64,000 nt of DNA from Prescottella defluvii. GTDB taxonomy: Bacteria > Actinomycetota > Actinomycetes > Mycobacteriales > Mycobacteriaceae. Below the pieces are notes generated by a model, which saw nothing but the letters and a program-made list of their open reading frames with translations, was not told the origin of the DNA and did no database searches. The stretch is taken from positions 62,001-126,000 of the forward strand of contig NZ_JPOC01000022.1 in the NCBI RefSeq assembly GCF_000738775.1. The letters run 5' to 3'. Both the position numbers and the translations under genes were made by a program. Every line of letters starts with the position of its first letter. The stretch's first letter is position 1. Of the stretch, positions 8,420-17,869 are shown piece after piece.

Positions 8420-9715
8420 ATGACAACCACTCCGGAAGCAAAGAAGCGGTTACTGTTTCGTAACGTCCGGGTATTTGACGGCGTGTCCGATCAGCTCACT
8501 GCCGGCGACGTCCTGATCGACGGGGACAAGATCGTCAGCGTGTCCACGTCACCCGTGGGTGACGATCCGGGCCGGGAAACCATCGTCGTAGACGGCGGTG
8601 GCCGGGTGCTGATGCCGGGCATGAGCGACGCGCACGTCCATCTGGTCGGGAACGCAAACTCGTACGTGGACATGGTGATGGGCACCGAGAGCCACATCGC
8701 ACTCAACGGCCTGGCCGAGGCCAAGAACATGCTGCTCCGAGGCTTCACCACGGTGCGCGACATGGCCGGCGACACCGGCAGCATCAAGTCCGTCATCGAT
8801 CGGGGCCTGTTCCAAGGACCGCGCATCTACCCCTCGCAGGCCGCGATCTCGCAGACCGGCGGCCACGGCGATTTCGGATTCGTGTACGAATGCCCCACCA
8901 TCCTCGGTGGCGACCAGAGCCGCGCCGAACAGATCGGATTCATGCGCGTCGCCGACGGGCCCGACCGTGTCCTCGCCGCCGTCCGTGAGCAGCTCAAGAA
9001 GGGCGCTTCGCAGATCAAGCTCATGGTCGGCGGCGGGGCCGCATCCATGTACGACCCGCTGTACACCGTGCAGTTCGTCGACGACGAACTCCGTGCCGCC
9101 GTCCATGCCGCGACCGACTATGGCACGTACGTCGCCACCCACGTCTACAACGTCACCGGGATCCGTCGTGCCATCGCGGCCGGCGTCAAGTCGATCGAAC
9201 ACGGGCACCTCGCCGACGAGGAGACCGTCGCGCTCATGGCGGAGAAGGACGTGTGGTTGTCGATGCAGCCGTTCGCGCTCGGCGACCACCACTACCCCGA
9301 CCCGGATCGTGCCGGTAAGGACCGCGAAATCTGCTCCGGCACCGACAAGGTCTACGCGTGGGCCAAGAAGTACGGCGTCAAGACGGCATGGGGCACCGAC
9401 CTGCTCCTCGAGCCGCAGCTCGCTCCCCGGCAGAGCGAGATGGCGGCCCGGCTCGGCGACCACTACAGCAACCTCGACGCGCTGCGGATGCTCACCTCCG
9501 GCAACGCCGAACTGTTCCGCATGGCCGGCGAACGAGATCCGTACCGGGAAGCGCCGTTCGGGGTGATCGCGGCCGGCGCATGGGCGGACGTCCTGCTGGT
9601 CGACGGCAATCCGCTCGACGACCTCGGTCTGCTCGCCAACCCCGCCAAGAACCTGGCAGTCATCGTCAAGAACGGTGAGGTGGTCAAAGACTCCCTGCGG
9701 GGGCAGTCTTGGTAG
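8420..9715 (+). CDS. Metal-dependent amidohydrolase (imidazolonepropionase/prolidase-like)
   Basis: A 431-residue amidohydrolase-superfamily enzyme. The sequence opens with LLFRNVRVFDGVSDQL and DVLIDGDKI, the beta-sandwich typical of cyclic amidohydrolases, followed by the metal site DAHVHL (His72, His74). A candidate metal-binding Lys lies in QIKLMVGGG. Further His ligands lie in ATHVYN and SIEHGHL, and the late Asp in AWGTDLLLE. It probably hydrolyses an amide or dipeptide-like bond; no substrate can be named. The ATG at 8420 is preferred to the GTG at 8402 because of the short gap to a -10 box. The stop overlaps the next gene by 7 bases, so the two are translationally linked. Confidence 0.85.
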   Translation: MTTTPEAKKRLLFRNVRVFDGVSDQLTAGDVLIDGDKIVSVSTSPVGDDPGRETIVVDGGGRVLMPGMSDAHVHLVGNANSYVDMVMGTESHIALNGLAEAKNMLLRGFTTVRDMAGDTGSIKSVIDRGLFQGPRIYPSQAAISQTGGHGDFGFVYECPTILGGDQSRAEQIGFMRVADGPDRVLAAVREQLKKGASQIKLMVGGGAASMYDPLYTVQFVDDELRAAVHAATDYGTYVATHVYNVTGIRRAIAAGVKSIEHGHLADEETVALMAEKDVWLSMQPFALGDHHYPDPDRAGKDREICSGTDKVYAWAKKYGVKTAWGTDLLLEPQLAPRQSEMAARLGDHYSNLDALRMLTSGNAELFRMAGERDPYREAPFGVIAAGAWADVLLVDGNPLDDLGLLANPAKNLAVIVKNGEVVKDSLRGQSW

Positions 9716-10449
9716 AGACATTCGTCGGTGACGAGCAGTCGCCGACCGAGCAGATCACCGGAACTTTGGTGTCCGCCAGGGGGATCGAGCTGAAAGGCCC
9801 CTGGGGTCACGTGTTCGGCCCCCTCGACCTCGACATCGAAGCCGGCGGCGTCACCGTGATCGCGGGCCAGACCGGCGCGGCCCGCACCGCACTGTTGATG
9901 GCCCTGTGCGGCCGGATGAGACTCACCCGCGGATCACTCACCGTGCTCGGTTTCCGGGACAACCCGAACAAGGTGTTCACGAGGTCGGCCATCGCATGCT
10001 TCGACGAACTCGACGGGGTCAGTCCCTCGGTGACGGTGCAGGACCTCGTCACCGAGCAGCTCCGGTGGACGTCACCGTGGTACAAGCTGGTGCCACGGGT
10101 CACCGAACAGGGCGTCGCCGACATGTGCGCGGACGTGTTCGGGGACATCCCGCTACCCACACTGCACGCATTCGTCGACGACCTGCCCGAACTCCAGCAG
10201 ATGCTGCTTCGCGTCGCCGTCGCGAACACCCGTCGTCCACCGTTGCTCGTCGTGGGGCGCATCGATCGGATCGCCGACGACGCAGAACGTTTCGAGATGC
10301 TCGAACGTCTCGTCGCGCTCGGCGAACGCCAGTCGATCATCACCGCGGACGTCAATCCGCTGCCACCCGGCTGCGGGGTCGGCGCAGTGGTCGACATGCA
10401 CGGACTTCTCGGGGCCGGCGACATCGGCGTCATGACCGAAGGAAGGTGA
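9709..10449 (+). CDS. Degenerate ABC-transporter ATP-binding protein
   Basis: A 246-residue protein with the outline of an ABC ATPase, but with key motifs altered. The P-loop reads AGQTGAARTALL, so the Walker A Lys is Arg. The signature region reads DDLPELQQMLLRVAVANT instead of LSGGQ. The Walker B region reads PPLLVVGRID, lacking the usual Asp-Glu. It may bind nucleotide without turning it over, or act as a structural partner. The only usable start is TTG at 9709, overlapping the amidohydrolase stop. The YhgE/Pip-like membrane gene begins 3 bases after its stop, which suggests a two-component membrane complex. Confidence 0.75.
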   Translation: MVETFVGDEQSPTEQITGTLVSARGIELKGPWGHVFGPLDLDIEAGGVTVIAGQTGAARTALLMALCGRMRLTRGSLTVLGFRDNPNKVFTRSAIACFDELDGVSPSVTVQDLVTEQLRWTSPWYKLVPRVTEQGVADMCADVFGDIPLPTLHAFVDDLPELQQMLLRVAVANTRRPPLLVVGRIDRIADDAERFEMLERLVALGERQSIITADVNPLPPGCGVGAVVDMHGLLGAGDIGVMTEGR

Positions 10450-10452
10450 CCG

Positions 10453-12432
10453 ATGCTCGCCGGAATATCACTGGGCAGCGACTCGAAGCGGTACTTCCGC
10501 GGCACCATGCCGAGGATCGCGATCGCCACGATCATCCTCATGCCGCTGTTGTACGGCGCCATGTACCTGTGGGCGTTCTGGAACCCGTTCGGTGCCGTGA
10601 ACAAGATTCCCGCCGCGATCGTCAACAACGACACCGGGCGCACCGCCACGGGGCAACAGGTCGACGCCGGCGATCAGGTCGTGAAATCGCTGATCGAGTC
10701 CGGGCAGCTCGATCTGACCGAGGTGTCGCAGAACGATGCGACCGAGGGCCTGTCGAGCGGCAAGTATTACTACACGATCACGATTCCCGACAACTTCAGT
10801 GCGGCGGTGGAATCGCCGAACGGCGACAACCCGGAGAAGGCCGATCTGATCTTCACCTTCAACGACGCCAACAACTACCTGGCCACCATCATCGGCCAGG
10901 ATGCGTCGGAACAGGTCATCGGCCAGGTCAACTCCACGATCGGTGCGCAGGGTGTCGGAACCGTTCTCACCGGTCTGCAGACGGCCGGCTCGGGCCTGAA
11001 ACAGGCCGCCGACGGCGCCGGGCAGCTCGCATCCGGCATCGACACCGCGAAGGGAGGTGCCGATCAACTCGCTTCGGGCGCAACCGAACTCTCGACGAAC
11101 ATGGTTACCGCACGGGACGGATCGGCGCAGTTGGCCGCGGGTGCGTCGCAACTCGCCACCGCGATCGACGGCGTCACCGGACCGCTGCTGAACGCGCTCG
11201 ACAGTGGCACCGTCCAGAGCATCGGCGGCCAGGTCGCGCAACTGCGGCAGTCCATCGAGGCGCTCGACGCCAAGCTGCCGCAGTCCACGCAGTTGCCGCC
11301 CGGCGCGCAGACGGCGGTCGACCTCCTCGCCGGCAACGCCGATCCGATCTCCCAGAGAGCCCTGGCCGCACTGACCGCGGTCGCGCCTCCGCAACTGCAG
11401 GCCGACACCACGGCGTTGCGCGCCGAGATCCAGCGCATCGGCGGGGACGCCCGTGCGCTCGAATACCAGGTAGTCGATCCCTCGAGCCCGCTGCAACGAG
11501 GACTGGCGATGCTGCAGGGCGGGCAGATCGCCGGTGACGTCCAACAGTTGCGCAGCGGTGTGGACGAACTGAACACCGGTGCCGCGACACTGCATTCGGG
11601 CCTGATCCAACTGACCGACGGCAGCATTCAGCTCTCCGGCGGCGCGAACCAGCTGTCATCCGGCATGGTCGAACTGCAGACCGGCTCGCATCAGCTCGCG
11701 GATGCACTGGCCCAGGGTGCCGGTCAGGTCCCCGAATGGACCGACGAACAGCGCACCGAGACCGCGAACACTCTGTCTACACCGGTGGCGCTGAAGCAGG
11801 AGACGAACAACGCCGCGTCCACGTTCGGCACCGGATTCGCGCCGTTCTTCCTGTCGCTCGCCCTGTTCGTCGGCGGAATCATCACGTGGATGCTGTTGAC
11901 CCCGTTGCAGTCCCGACCCACTGTCGGGGGTGTCGGGCTGTACCGGACGGTGTTGGCGTCGTACTGGCCGGCGCTGTTGGTCGGAGTGCTGCAGGTGATC
12001 GTCATGTACACGGTGGTGCACTTCGGGGTCGGGCTCGACGTCACGCACGTCGTCGGAACCGTCCTGTTCCTGATACTGGTGTCCGCGACGTACCTGGCGA
12101 TGATCCAGGCGTTCAACGCAGTGTTCGGGGTGGCAGTCGGACGTGTCGTCACACTCGCGTTCCTCATGCTGCAGCTGGTCTCCGCCGGCGGCATCTATCC
12201 GGTGCCGACCACCGCGAAACCGTTCCAGTACATCCACCCGTTCGACCCGATGACCTACACCGTCAACGGACTGCGACAGCTGACCGTCGGCGAACAGGTC
12301 GATTCCCGGCTGTGGATCGCCATAGTCGTTCTCGTCGGGATCCTGCTGGTGTCGCTCACCGCGAGCGCGCTGTCCGTCCGACGCAACCGGCGCTACACGA
12401 TGGAACGGCTGTACCCGCCGATCGAGGTCTGA
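10453..12432 (+). CDS. YhgE/Pip-domain membrane protein (ABC-2-like)
   Basis: A 659-residue membrane protein. One transmembrane helix near residues 20-45 is followed by a large extracellular region (about 50-450), then a C-terminal block of about five helices with an ABC-2-permease character. The extracellular part has repeated short turns such as GAGQLASGIDTAKGGADQLA and ASQLATAIDG, the heptad-like low-complexity repeats known in YhgE/Pip (phage infection protein) family members. VNNDTGRTATGQQVDAGD near the start is also typical. It follows the degenerate ATPase by 3 bases, and GGAAGGTGA at the end of that gene serves as ribosome site. Role unknown; export or envelope function is likely from the family. 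Confidence 0.85.
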   Translation: MLAGISLGSDSKRYFRGTMPRIAIATIILMPLLYGAMYLWAFWNPFGAVNKIPAAIVNNDTGRTATGQQVDAGDQVVKSLIESGQLDLTEVSQNDATEGLSSGKYYYTITIPDNFSAAVESPNGDNPEKADLIFTFNDANNYLATIIGQDASEQVIGQVNSTIGAQGVGTVLTGLQTAGSGLKQAADGAGQLASGIDTAKGGADQLASGATELSTNMVTARDGSAQLAAGASQLATAIDGVTGPLLNALDSGTVQSIGGQVAQLRQSIEALDAKLPQSTQLPPGAQTAVDLLAGNADPISQRALAALTAVAPPQLQADTTALRAEIQRIGGDARALEYQVVDPSSPLQRGLAMLQGGQIAGDVQQLRSGVDELNTGAATLHSGLIQLTDGSIQLSGGANQLSSGMVELQTGSHQLADALAQGAGQVPEWTDEQRTETANTLSTPVALKQETNNAASTFGTGFAPFFLSLALFVGGIITWMLLTPLQSRPTVGGVGLYRTVLASYWPALLVGVLQVIVMYTVVHFGVGLDVTHVVGTVLFLILVSATYLAMIQAFNAVFGVAVGRVVTLAFLMLQLVSAGGIYPVPTTAKPFQYIHPFDPMTYTVNGLRQLTVGEQVDSRLWIAIVVLVGILLVSLTASALSVRRNRRYTMERLYPPIEV

Positions 12433-12480
12433 CCTGATCGGTCCACTGTTCGACTGCCCGCACAACCGGAGGAGAAGAAG

Positions 12481-13857
12481 ATGTCAGACAACCTTGCCGC
12501 TCCCGCCGAGACCCTGGCTCCCGCCTACACCGGCCGCCTCGGAACCGATCCGATTCCGGCATTGCGGATGCCCAAGGCGGAGACCGAACCCGAGGCTGCC
12601 TACCGTTTCATCCACGACGAGTTGATGCTCGACGGAAGCTCGCGGTTGAACCTCGCCACCTTCGTCACCACCTGGATGGATCCGCAAGCGGATCGGTTGA
12701 TGGCGGAAACGTTCGACAAGAACATGATCGACAAGGACGAGTACCCGGCGACCGCCGAGATCGAGACCCGTTGCGTGAACATGGTGGCGGCACTCTTCCA
12801 CGCGGAGGACCTCTCCGAGTCCGATCCGACGTCGGCCACCGGTGTTTCCACGGTCGGGTCCTCCGAGGCCGTCATGCTCGCCGGACTGGCCTTGAAGTGG
12901 AAGTGGCGGGCCGCGCGACAGGCCGCCGGCAAGGACTCGACACGGCCGAACCTGATCCTGGGCAGCAATGTCCAGGTGGTCTGGGAGAAGTTCTGCCGCT
13001 ACTTCGATGTGGAACCGAAGTACCTGCCCATGGAGAAGGGCCGCTACGTCATCACCCCGGACCAGGTCCGGGAAGCAGTCGACGAGAACACCATCGGCGT
13101 TGTCGCGATCCTCGGCACCACGTTCACCGGAGAACTCGAACCGGTCGCCGAGATCGCCGAGGCGCTGGACCAGATCGCCTCCGACGGAGGACCCGACGTC
13201 CCGATCCACGTGGACGCGGCGAGCGGCGGTTTCGTCGTGCCGTTCCTCCATCCGGAACTGCACTGGGACTTCCGGATCCCCCGCGTCGTGTCGATCAACG
13301 TGAGCGGACACAAGTACGGGATGACCTATCCCGGGATCGGGTTCGTCGTCTGGCGCTCGAAGGAACACCTGCCGGAAGATCTCGTGTTCCGCGTGAACTA
13401 CCTCGGCGGCGACATGCCGACGTTCACGTTGAACTTCTCCCGTCCCGGCAACCAGGTGGTCGGGCAGTACTACAACCTGGTCCGACTGGGTGTCGCCGGG
13501 TACACCCAGATCATGGAGTCCCTCCGCGACACCGCCCTGATGCTCTCGGCCGAGATCTCGAAGATCGACAACATGCACATCATCACGGACGGCAGTGCCA
13601 TACCGGTGCTGTCCTTCGAGGTCGTGGGTGACCCCGGGTTCACCGTTTTCGACATCTCACACGAGTTGCGGGCCCGCGGATTCCAGGTTCCGGCGTACAC
13701 GATGCCCGCCGACGCCGAGGACGTCGCGGTGCTGCGGATCGTGTTGCGTGAGGGCTTCAGCCGGGACCTCGCCTGGAAGCTGGCCCTGGCGATGAAGGAC
13801 GTCATCGCGCGACTCCGGGAGGGGACGGAGCATTCCGCCTCGGCGTTCTCGCACTGA
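12481..13857 (+). CDS. gadB: Glutamate decarboxylase
   Basis: A 458-residue PLP enzyme that converts L-glutamate to GABA and CO2, consuming a proton. The cofactor Lys is in NVSGHKYGMTYPG (about Lys278, near the Lys276 of E. coli GadB). HVDAASGGFVVPF holds the Asp that contacts the PLP nitrogen, and VNYLGGDMPTFTLNFSRPG is highly characteristic of the family. GGAGGAGAAG lies directly upstream of the ATG. It is the last gene of the amidohydrolase-ATPase-YhgE cluster, 48 bases after the membrane gene, and is followed by a strong hairpin. No GABA antiporter gene (gadC) is present, so the membrane pair upstream might handle product or stress; that is inference. Confidence 0.93.
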   Translation: MSDNLAAPAETLAPAYTGRLGTDPIPALRMPKAETEPEAAYRFIHDELMLDGSSRLNLATFVTTWMDPQADRLMAETFDKNMIDKDEYPATAEIETRCVNMVAALFHAEDLSESDPTSATGVSTVGSSEAVMLAGLALKWKWRAARQAAGKDSTRPNLILGSNVQVVWEKFCRYFDVEPKYLPMEKGRYVITPDQVREAVDENTIGVVAILGTTFTGELEPVAEIAEALDQIASDGGPDVPIHVDAASGGFVVPFLHPELHWDFRIPRVVSINVSGHKYGMTYPGIGFVVWRSKEHLPEDLVFRVNYLGGDMPTFTLNFSRPGNQVVGQYYNLVRLGVAGYTQIMESLRDTALMLSAEISKIDNMHIITDGSAIPVLSFEVVGDPGFTVFDISHELRARGFQVPAYTMPADAEDVAVLRIVLREGFSRDLAWKLALAMKDVIARLREGTEHSASAFSH

Positions 13858-13862
13858 GGTGA

Positions 13863-13894
13863 GCCGGTGGGAGAGGGTGACCTCTCCCACCGGC
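13863..13894. terminator. Hairpin terminator between gadB and the convergent luxR-type gene
   Basis: A perfect 14-base stem (13863-13876 with 13881-13894) closes a GTGA loop, 5 bases after the gadB stop. The stem is very GC-rich and has no long T run on either side. Its position between convergent genes suggests use in both directions. Confidence 0.75.
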
Positions 13895-13942
13895 CCGCGA
13901 CGGGCAGCCGCGAGGGAGAGGTCGACGCCGCTGTGGCCGCGA

Positions 13943-16612
13943 TCAGATCAGTCCGCGGCGCAGCGCTGTCTCGATCGCTTCGGCCCGACTGGACGAATCG
14001 AGTTTGCGGTACAGGTTCCGGGTATGGGTGCGGACCGTGTTGAGCGACACGTGCAGATCCTTGGCGATCACCCGCAACTGTTTGCCGGTGTGCAGCTCGC
14101 CGAGCACCACCTTCTCGCTGGGCGTCAGGCCCGGGTTGCGGCCGCCGTGGGCTTCCGCGATCTTCGTGCGCACGTGGTCGATGAACGACTGACTGTGCTC
14201 CCCTCCCGCCGGCACCGAGGCCAGTAGTTCGGCGGTGTCCCCCGCACTGTCCAGGAATGGGCTGACGATCCCGAACGGCTCGGCGAGCGCGAGTGCCCGC
14301 CGAATCGACGCCACCGCGTCGTCGAGCCTGTGTTGCCGGCGCGCGATGACGGCGTCGAGCATCCAGACCCGGACGGCCAGGGCCGGGTGCAGTCGTCGAG
14401 AGGAGTCGAGAACGGGGGCAAGCAGTTCCAGCGCGGGCACGACCGCTCCCCCCGTGATCAGGACCATCGCGTGCGCGACGGTGACGTCCGGAATCTCACC
14501 GAAGGCAGACTCGGCCAGGTCGACGATGTCCGTCGCAGCGGTCACCCTGCCGGCATCCAGCAGCACGGCCAGTGCCGGAGTGACGAAGGCATTGCTCAAT
14601 CCCAGCTGCGGTCCCCGGCCGAGTAGCCCGATCACCGCGGCCGCCAGCGTCTCCAGGTCCGCGACCGACGGAGCCTGCGTCTGCCGAGCTCTCAGGATCG
14701 CGAAAGCCACCTCCGCGTGGCCACCCGAGGCGGGCGCCGTCGTACCGTCCGGGCGCACGTGGCGGGCATTGGCCGACACGACGGCACAGGCCGCGCTGTC
14801 CGCGGGCAGTTGCTCGCTACGCAGGATGCTGTCCATGCACACCGCGGCCGCGCATTGGAACGAGTCGATGCGATCGGTCAAGCCGTGATCGACGGCATAC
14901 TGCAGGGCGTGCTCGGCGCGGGCCGTCATCGTCACGAGGTCGCCCTTCATGCCTGCCAGGATGGAAAGACGTGCCAGACAACGCAAGATCAGGCGCGGAT
15001 GCGCGCCGATCTCGGCAAGGGTGAGCGCCTCCCGAAGAAGCCGTTCACCCGCGGGTAAGTCGCCCAGGAACATCCGCGCGGCCGATCGCTGGATCGTCAT
15101 GTAGCAGTCGAGGTCGACACCGACCGAACCCGTCCAGCCGTCCAGCCGGGCGACCTGGTCCGCCGGCATGGGCTGCCCGCCGATCACGGCGATCTCGACG
15201 GTCAACGCCGCGGAGAACGCCTCGGCCAGATCACGGTGCCGACAGTCGGTGCCTGCCGGCGCGGCACCGCGGAGGTAGGCGCGGGCAGCGTCGGGATAGT
15301 TCTGTTCGAGAGCTGCCAGGGCCCGCAGGTACCGGACCCCGGGCAGGTCACCGTACCGAACGCCGAGCTGATCGAGGATCTCCTCGGCATGGCCGTCGAA
15401 GACGACCGCGGCACCGTTGCGGAAGACGAAGTCCTCGACCGCGGCATCGTCCGATGCCTCGATCAGGTGCGCCAGCGCGTCCACCGGCCGCCGCGAGGCC
15501 AGGAGCCAACGGGCGGCCACGAGATGGAGGCGTGCCGCGCGTTGCGGGTCCTTCGCACGTAACTCCGATCTCAGGTGTGCCCGCAGCAGCGGGTGCCACG
15601 CATACCGAAGTTCACCGTCGCCGACGACCCGATGCAGCGGGATGCAGTGTTCCTCTCGGGCCGCCAGAATGCGGTCCACCCCCGCCTCGTCGAGTTCCTC
15701 CGCGAGATCCGGGGTGAACCAATCGACGACGCTGGTCGCCTGGGCGAAGCGCAGCAGTTCGCCGGGCAGCCCGTCGAGGACCTGTCCGATCACGTAGTCG
15801 GAGATCCGCTGCGGGTACCGCGTCAGATCGGCGATTCCACTCGTCACGTCGCTGATCGTGCTGAGTCTGATCGCCGCGAGGCGCACCGCACTCGCCCACC
15901 CACCGGTGAGACCGAACACCGCATCGAGCTGAGTGTCGGAGACGACGCAGCGGTACTCCGCGAAGATTGCTGCCGCGGCGACGCGATCGAGCGCGAGGTC
16001 GTCGACCGACAGACAGACCAACTCGCCCTCGGCAGCGATTCTCGTGAGCGGCAAGGCAGGTGACCGCCGCGTGGACAGGACCACCGTCAGGTTCACGGGT
16101 GCCGCGTCGAGGAAGTCGGCCAACCGGCCGAGTGCCGCCTCGTCGGAGAGCACGTGCGCATCGTCGAGGACCAGGACGAGGGATCGGCCCGAGCTGCGGA
16201 CCTGCCGAAGACATTCGGTAAGAGACCCACCCGACTCCGAGTCGGTCTCGCCCACCGATGCCGGTGCGAGAGCCGACTGCACACTGTCGGTGATCCTGCG
16301 TGTCAGTTCGTTCGGGTCGTCGTCGAGTTCGTCGAGCGTGATCCACGCGACCGCGGGTTCGGTGCCGGCGACGCCGCGATCGATCCAGTCGACGAGCAAC
16401 GTCGTCTTCCCGGTACCCGCCGGTGCAACGACGAGAACCATCCCGCGGGTGTCACTCCCGACGACGGAATCGAGCACCGCGCACAGCGCCGGGCGGGGCT
16501 GCACCGTCACGGACAGGGTGGGACGGTCGAAGCTCGCGCGCTGCGACGACCGCGACGAGGAGCGCGTCGCCCCGGCATCAGTCTCTGGCTGCTCCGAATA
16601 TCGCTGCGCCAC
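13943..16612 (-). CDS. Large LuxR-family regulator with STAND ATPase (MalT/LAL type)
   Basis: An 889-residue regulator. The N-terminal part has a P-loop APAGTGKTTLL (about residues 64-74) and a Walker B-like LVLVLDDAHVL, the NTPase of MalT/LAL regulators. The centre (about 350-790) is helical and Ala-rich, like the superhelical sensor of these proteins. The C-terminal LuxR helix-turn-helix starts at LTPSEKVVLGEL and continues with VSLNTVRTHTRNLYRKL. The open frame reaches 16684, but the GTG at 16612 has GGAGG about 9 bases upstream. It converges on gadB and may control the amidohydrolase-YhgE-gadB operon, though only position supports this. Confidence 0.88.
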   Translation of the reverse strand: MAQRYSEQPETDAGATRSSSRSSQRASFDRPTLSVTVQPRPALCAVLDSVVGSDTRGMVLVVAPAGTGKTTLLVDWIDRGVAGTEPAVAWITLDELDDDPNELTRRITDSVQSALAPASVGETDSESGGSLTECLRQVRSSGRSLVLVLDDAHVLSDEAALGRLADFLDAAPVNLTVVLSTRRSPALPLTRIAAEGELVCLSVDDLALDRVAAAAIFAEYRCVVSDTQLDAVFGLTGGWASAVRLAAIRLSTISDVTSGIADLTRYPQRISDYVIGQVLDGLPGELLRFAQATSVVDWFTPDLAEELDEAGVDRILAAREEHCIPLHRVVGDGELRYAWHPLLRAHLRSELRAKDPQRAARLHLVAARWLLASRRPVDALAHLIEASDDAAVEDFVFRNGAAVVFDGHAEEILDQLGVRYGDLPGVRYLRALAALEQNYPDAARAYLRGAAPAGTDCRHRDLAEAFSAALTVEIAVIGGQPMPADQVARLDGWTGSVGVDLDCYMTIQRSAARMFLGDLPAGERLLREALTLAEIGAHPRLILRCLARLSILAGMKGDLVTMTARAEHALQYAVDHGLTDRIDSFQCAAAVCMDSILRSEQLPADSAACAVVSANARHVRPDGTTAPASGGHAEVAFAILRARQTQAPSVADLETLAAAVIGLLGRGPQLGLSNAFVTPALAVLLDAGRVTAATDIVDLAESAFGEIPDVTVAHAMVLITGGAVVPALELLAPVLDSSRRLHPALAVRVWMLDAVIARRQHRLDDAVASIRRALALAEPFGIVSPFLDSAGDTAELLASVPAGGEHSQSFIDHVRTKIAEAHGGRNPGLTPSEKVVLGELHTGKQLRVIAKDLHVSLNTVRTHTRNLYRKLDSSSRAEAIETALRRGLI

Positions 16613-16946
16613 AGCATTCCTCCGTATTCCCCACCCGCTCACCCATGAAATGAGTCTTACCAGACAATTCGCCCGGCCAAGCAACGATCAAGATCAACTG
16701 TGAGCTAGAACGCAAGGAACGAGGCATCCACTACGGACGAGATCTGCATCGTAGGGGCAGACCGAGGAACACCCGAGATTTCGGACGCCGGAATATGAAT
16801 CACGGTGCACCACTGCACCATCCACGATCGGAACCATGTAGGTCCGAGACATCACGTCGACGAACTCGGATACCGGCATCGCCATGGCGGCACTGTACCG
16901 CCGAAACAGGGCGACAGGGGCGCAACGCGCAGTACCGCTTCCGAGA
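16613..16946. other. Intergenic region without a supported gene
   Basis: Between the LuxR-type gene and the nadC terminator there are only short open frames with no ribosome site or recognisable product. The region should contain the promoter of the leftward luxR-type gene; no clear box was identified. Confidence 0.5.
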
Positions 16947-16979
16947 TCCGTGTCCGGGCAGTGACTGCCCGGACACGGA
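16947..16979 (-). terminator. Hairpin terminator after nadC
   Basis: A perfect 14-base inverted repeat (16947-16960 with 16966-16979) around a GTGAC loop, about 30 bases beyond the nadC stop. It is GC-rich without a long U tract, as usual for actinobacterial terminators. Confidence 0.75.
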
Positions 16980-17008
16980 ACTCGACAGAAGGAGAGCTCT
17001 TCCTCCGC

Positions 17009-17869
17009 CTACATGTCCAGGCCGAGATCCAGCACGGTCACCGAATGAGTGAGGGCACCGACCGCGAGGAAGTCCACACCGGTCGCCGCGTAATCCGCCG
17101 CCACATCGAGACTGAGTCCACCCGACGACTCGAGCCGAGTCTGCGGAGAGACCGTGTCACGGCGCTGCGCCGCGATCTGCGTCTGCCACAGCGGGAAGTT
17201 GTCCAACAGCACGAGGTCGACGCCCTCCGCGAGCACCTCGTCGAGTTGAGTGAGGTTGTCGACCTCCACCTCGCACTCGATATCGGGCGCCGCCGCCCGC
17301 ACCGCACGCAACGCAGCGACGACCGATCCCGCCGCAGCCACATGGTTGTCCTTGATGAGTGCGGCATCGCCGAGGCCCATCCGGTGGTTGACGCCGCCGC
17401 CGACCCGCACGGCGTACTTCTGCAGACCCCGGAGTCCGGGCAGGGTCTTTCGGCTGTCGCGGATCCGGCACTCTGTCCCGGCGACCGCGTCGACCCACGC
17501 CGAGGTGGCGGTGGCGATACCGGACAGGTGACAGATCAGGTTGAGCATCGTCCGCTCGGCGGTCAGCAGGCCGAGAGTGGGGGCACTGACCGTGAGTACC
17601 GCGTCACCGGGCTGGATGCGGGTGCCATCGGCGACCCGCCCCCGGATCTCGTAGTTGCCGGCACCGATGACTTCGTCGAGCACCGTCAGACCCACGTCGA
17701 TACCCGCAACGGTCCCGGCAGCCCTGGCCACCACGGACGCCGTTGCCACAGCACCCTCGGGGACGGTCGCTACAGAAGTGACATCGGGGCCGTACCGCAG
17801 GTCCTCGTCGAGCGCGGTACGCACCAACGTCAGGGTCTCCTGCGGATCGAGTCGCTCCAGCGTGGTCAT
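17009..17869 (-). CDS. nadC: Nicotinate-nucleotide pyrophosphorylase (quinolinate phosphoribosyltransferase)
   Basis: A 286-residue enzyme that turns quinolinate and PRPP into nicotinate mononucleotide, third step of de novo NAD synthesis. Motifs include EDLRYGPDVTS near the N-terminus, the RDSRKTLPGLR block that binds quinolinate, KYAVRVGGGVNHRMGL and KDNHVAAAGS, and the C-terminal ESSGGL and FLAVGALTHS. The frame continues to 17986, but the ATG at 17869 overlaps the nadB stop as ATGA, the normal coupled arrangement. It is the last gene of nadABC and is followed by a hairpin. Confidence 0.96.
   Translation of the reverse strand: MTTLERLDPQETLTLVRTALDEDLRYGPDVTSVATVPEGAVATASVVARAAGTVAGIDVGLTVLDEVIGAGNYEIRGRVADGTRIQPGDAVLTVSAPTLGLLTAERTMLNLICHLSGIATATSAWVDAVAGTECRIRDSRKTLPGLRGLQKYAVRVGGGVNHRMGLGDAALIKDNHVAAAGSVVAALRAVRAAAPDIECEVEVDNLTQLDEVLAEGVDLVLLDNFPLWQTQIAAQRRDTVSPQTRLESSGGLSLDVAADYAATGVDFLAVGALTHSVTVLDLGLDM

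Noticed and set aside
16694-16885. Short minus-strand open frame between the luxR-type gene and nadC
   Set aside because: No ribosome site and no recognisable product; codon use does not differ from chance.
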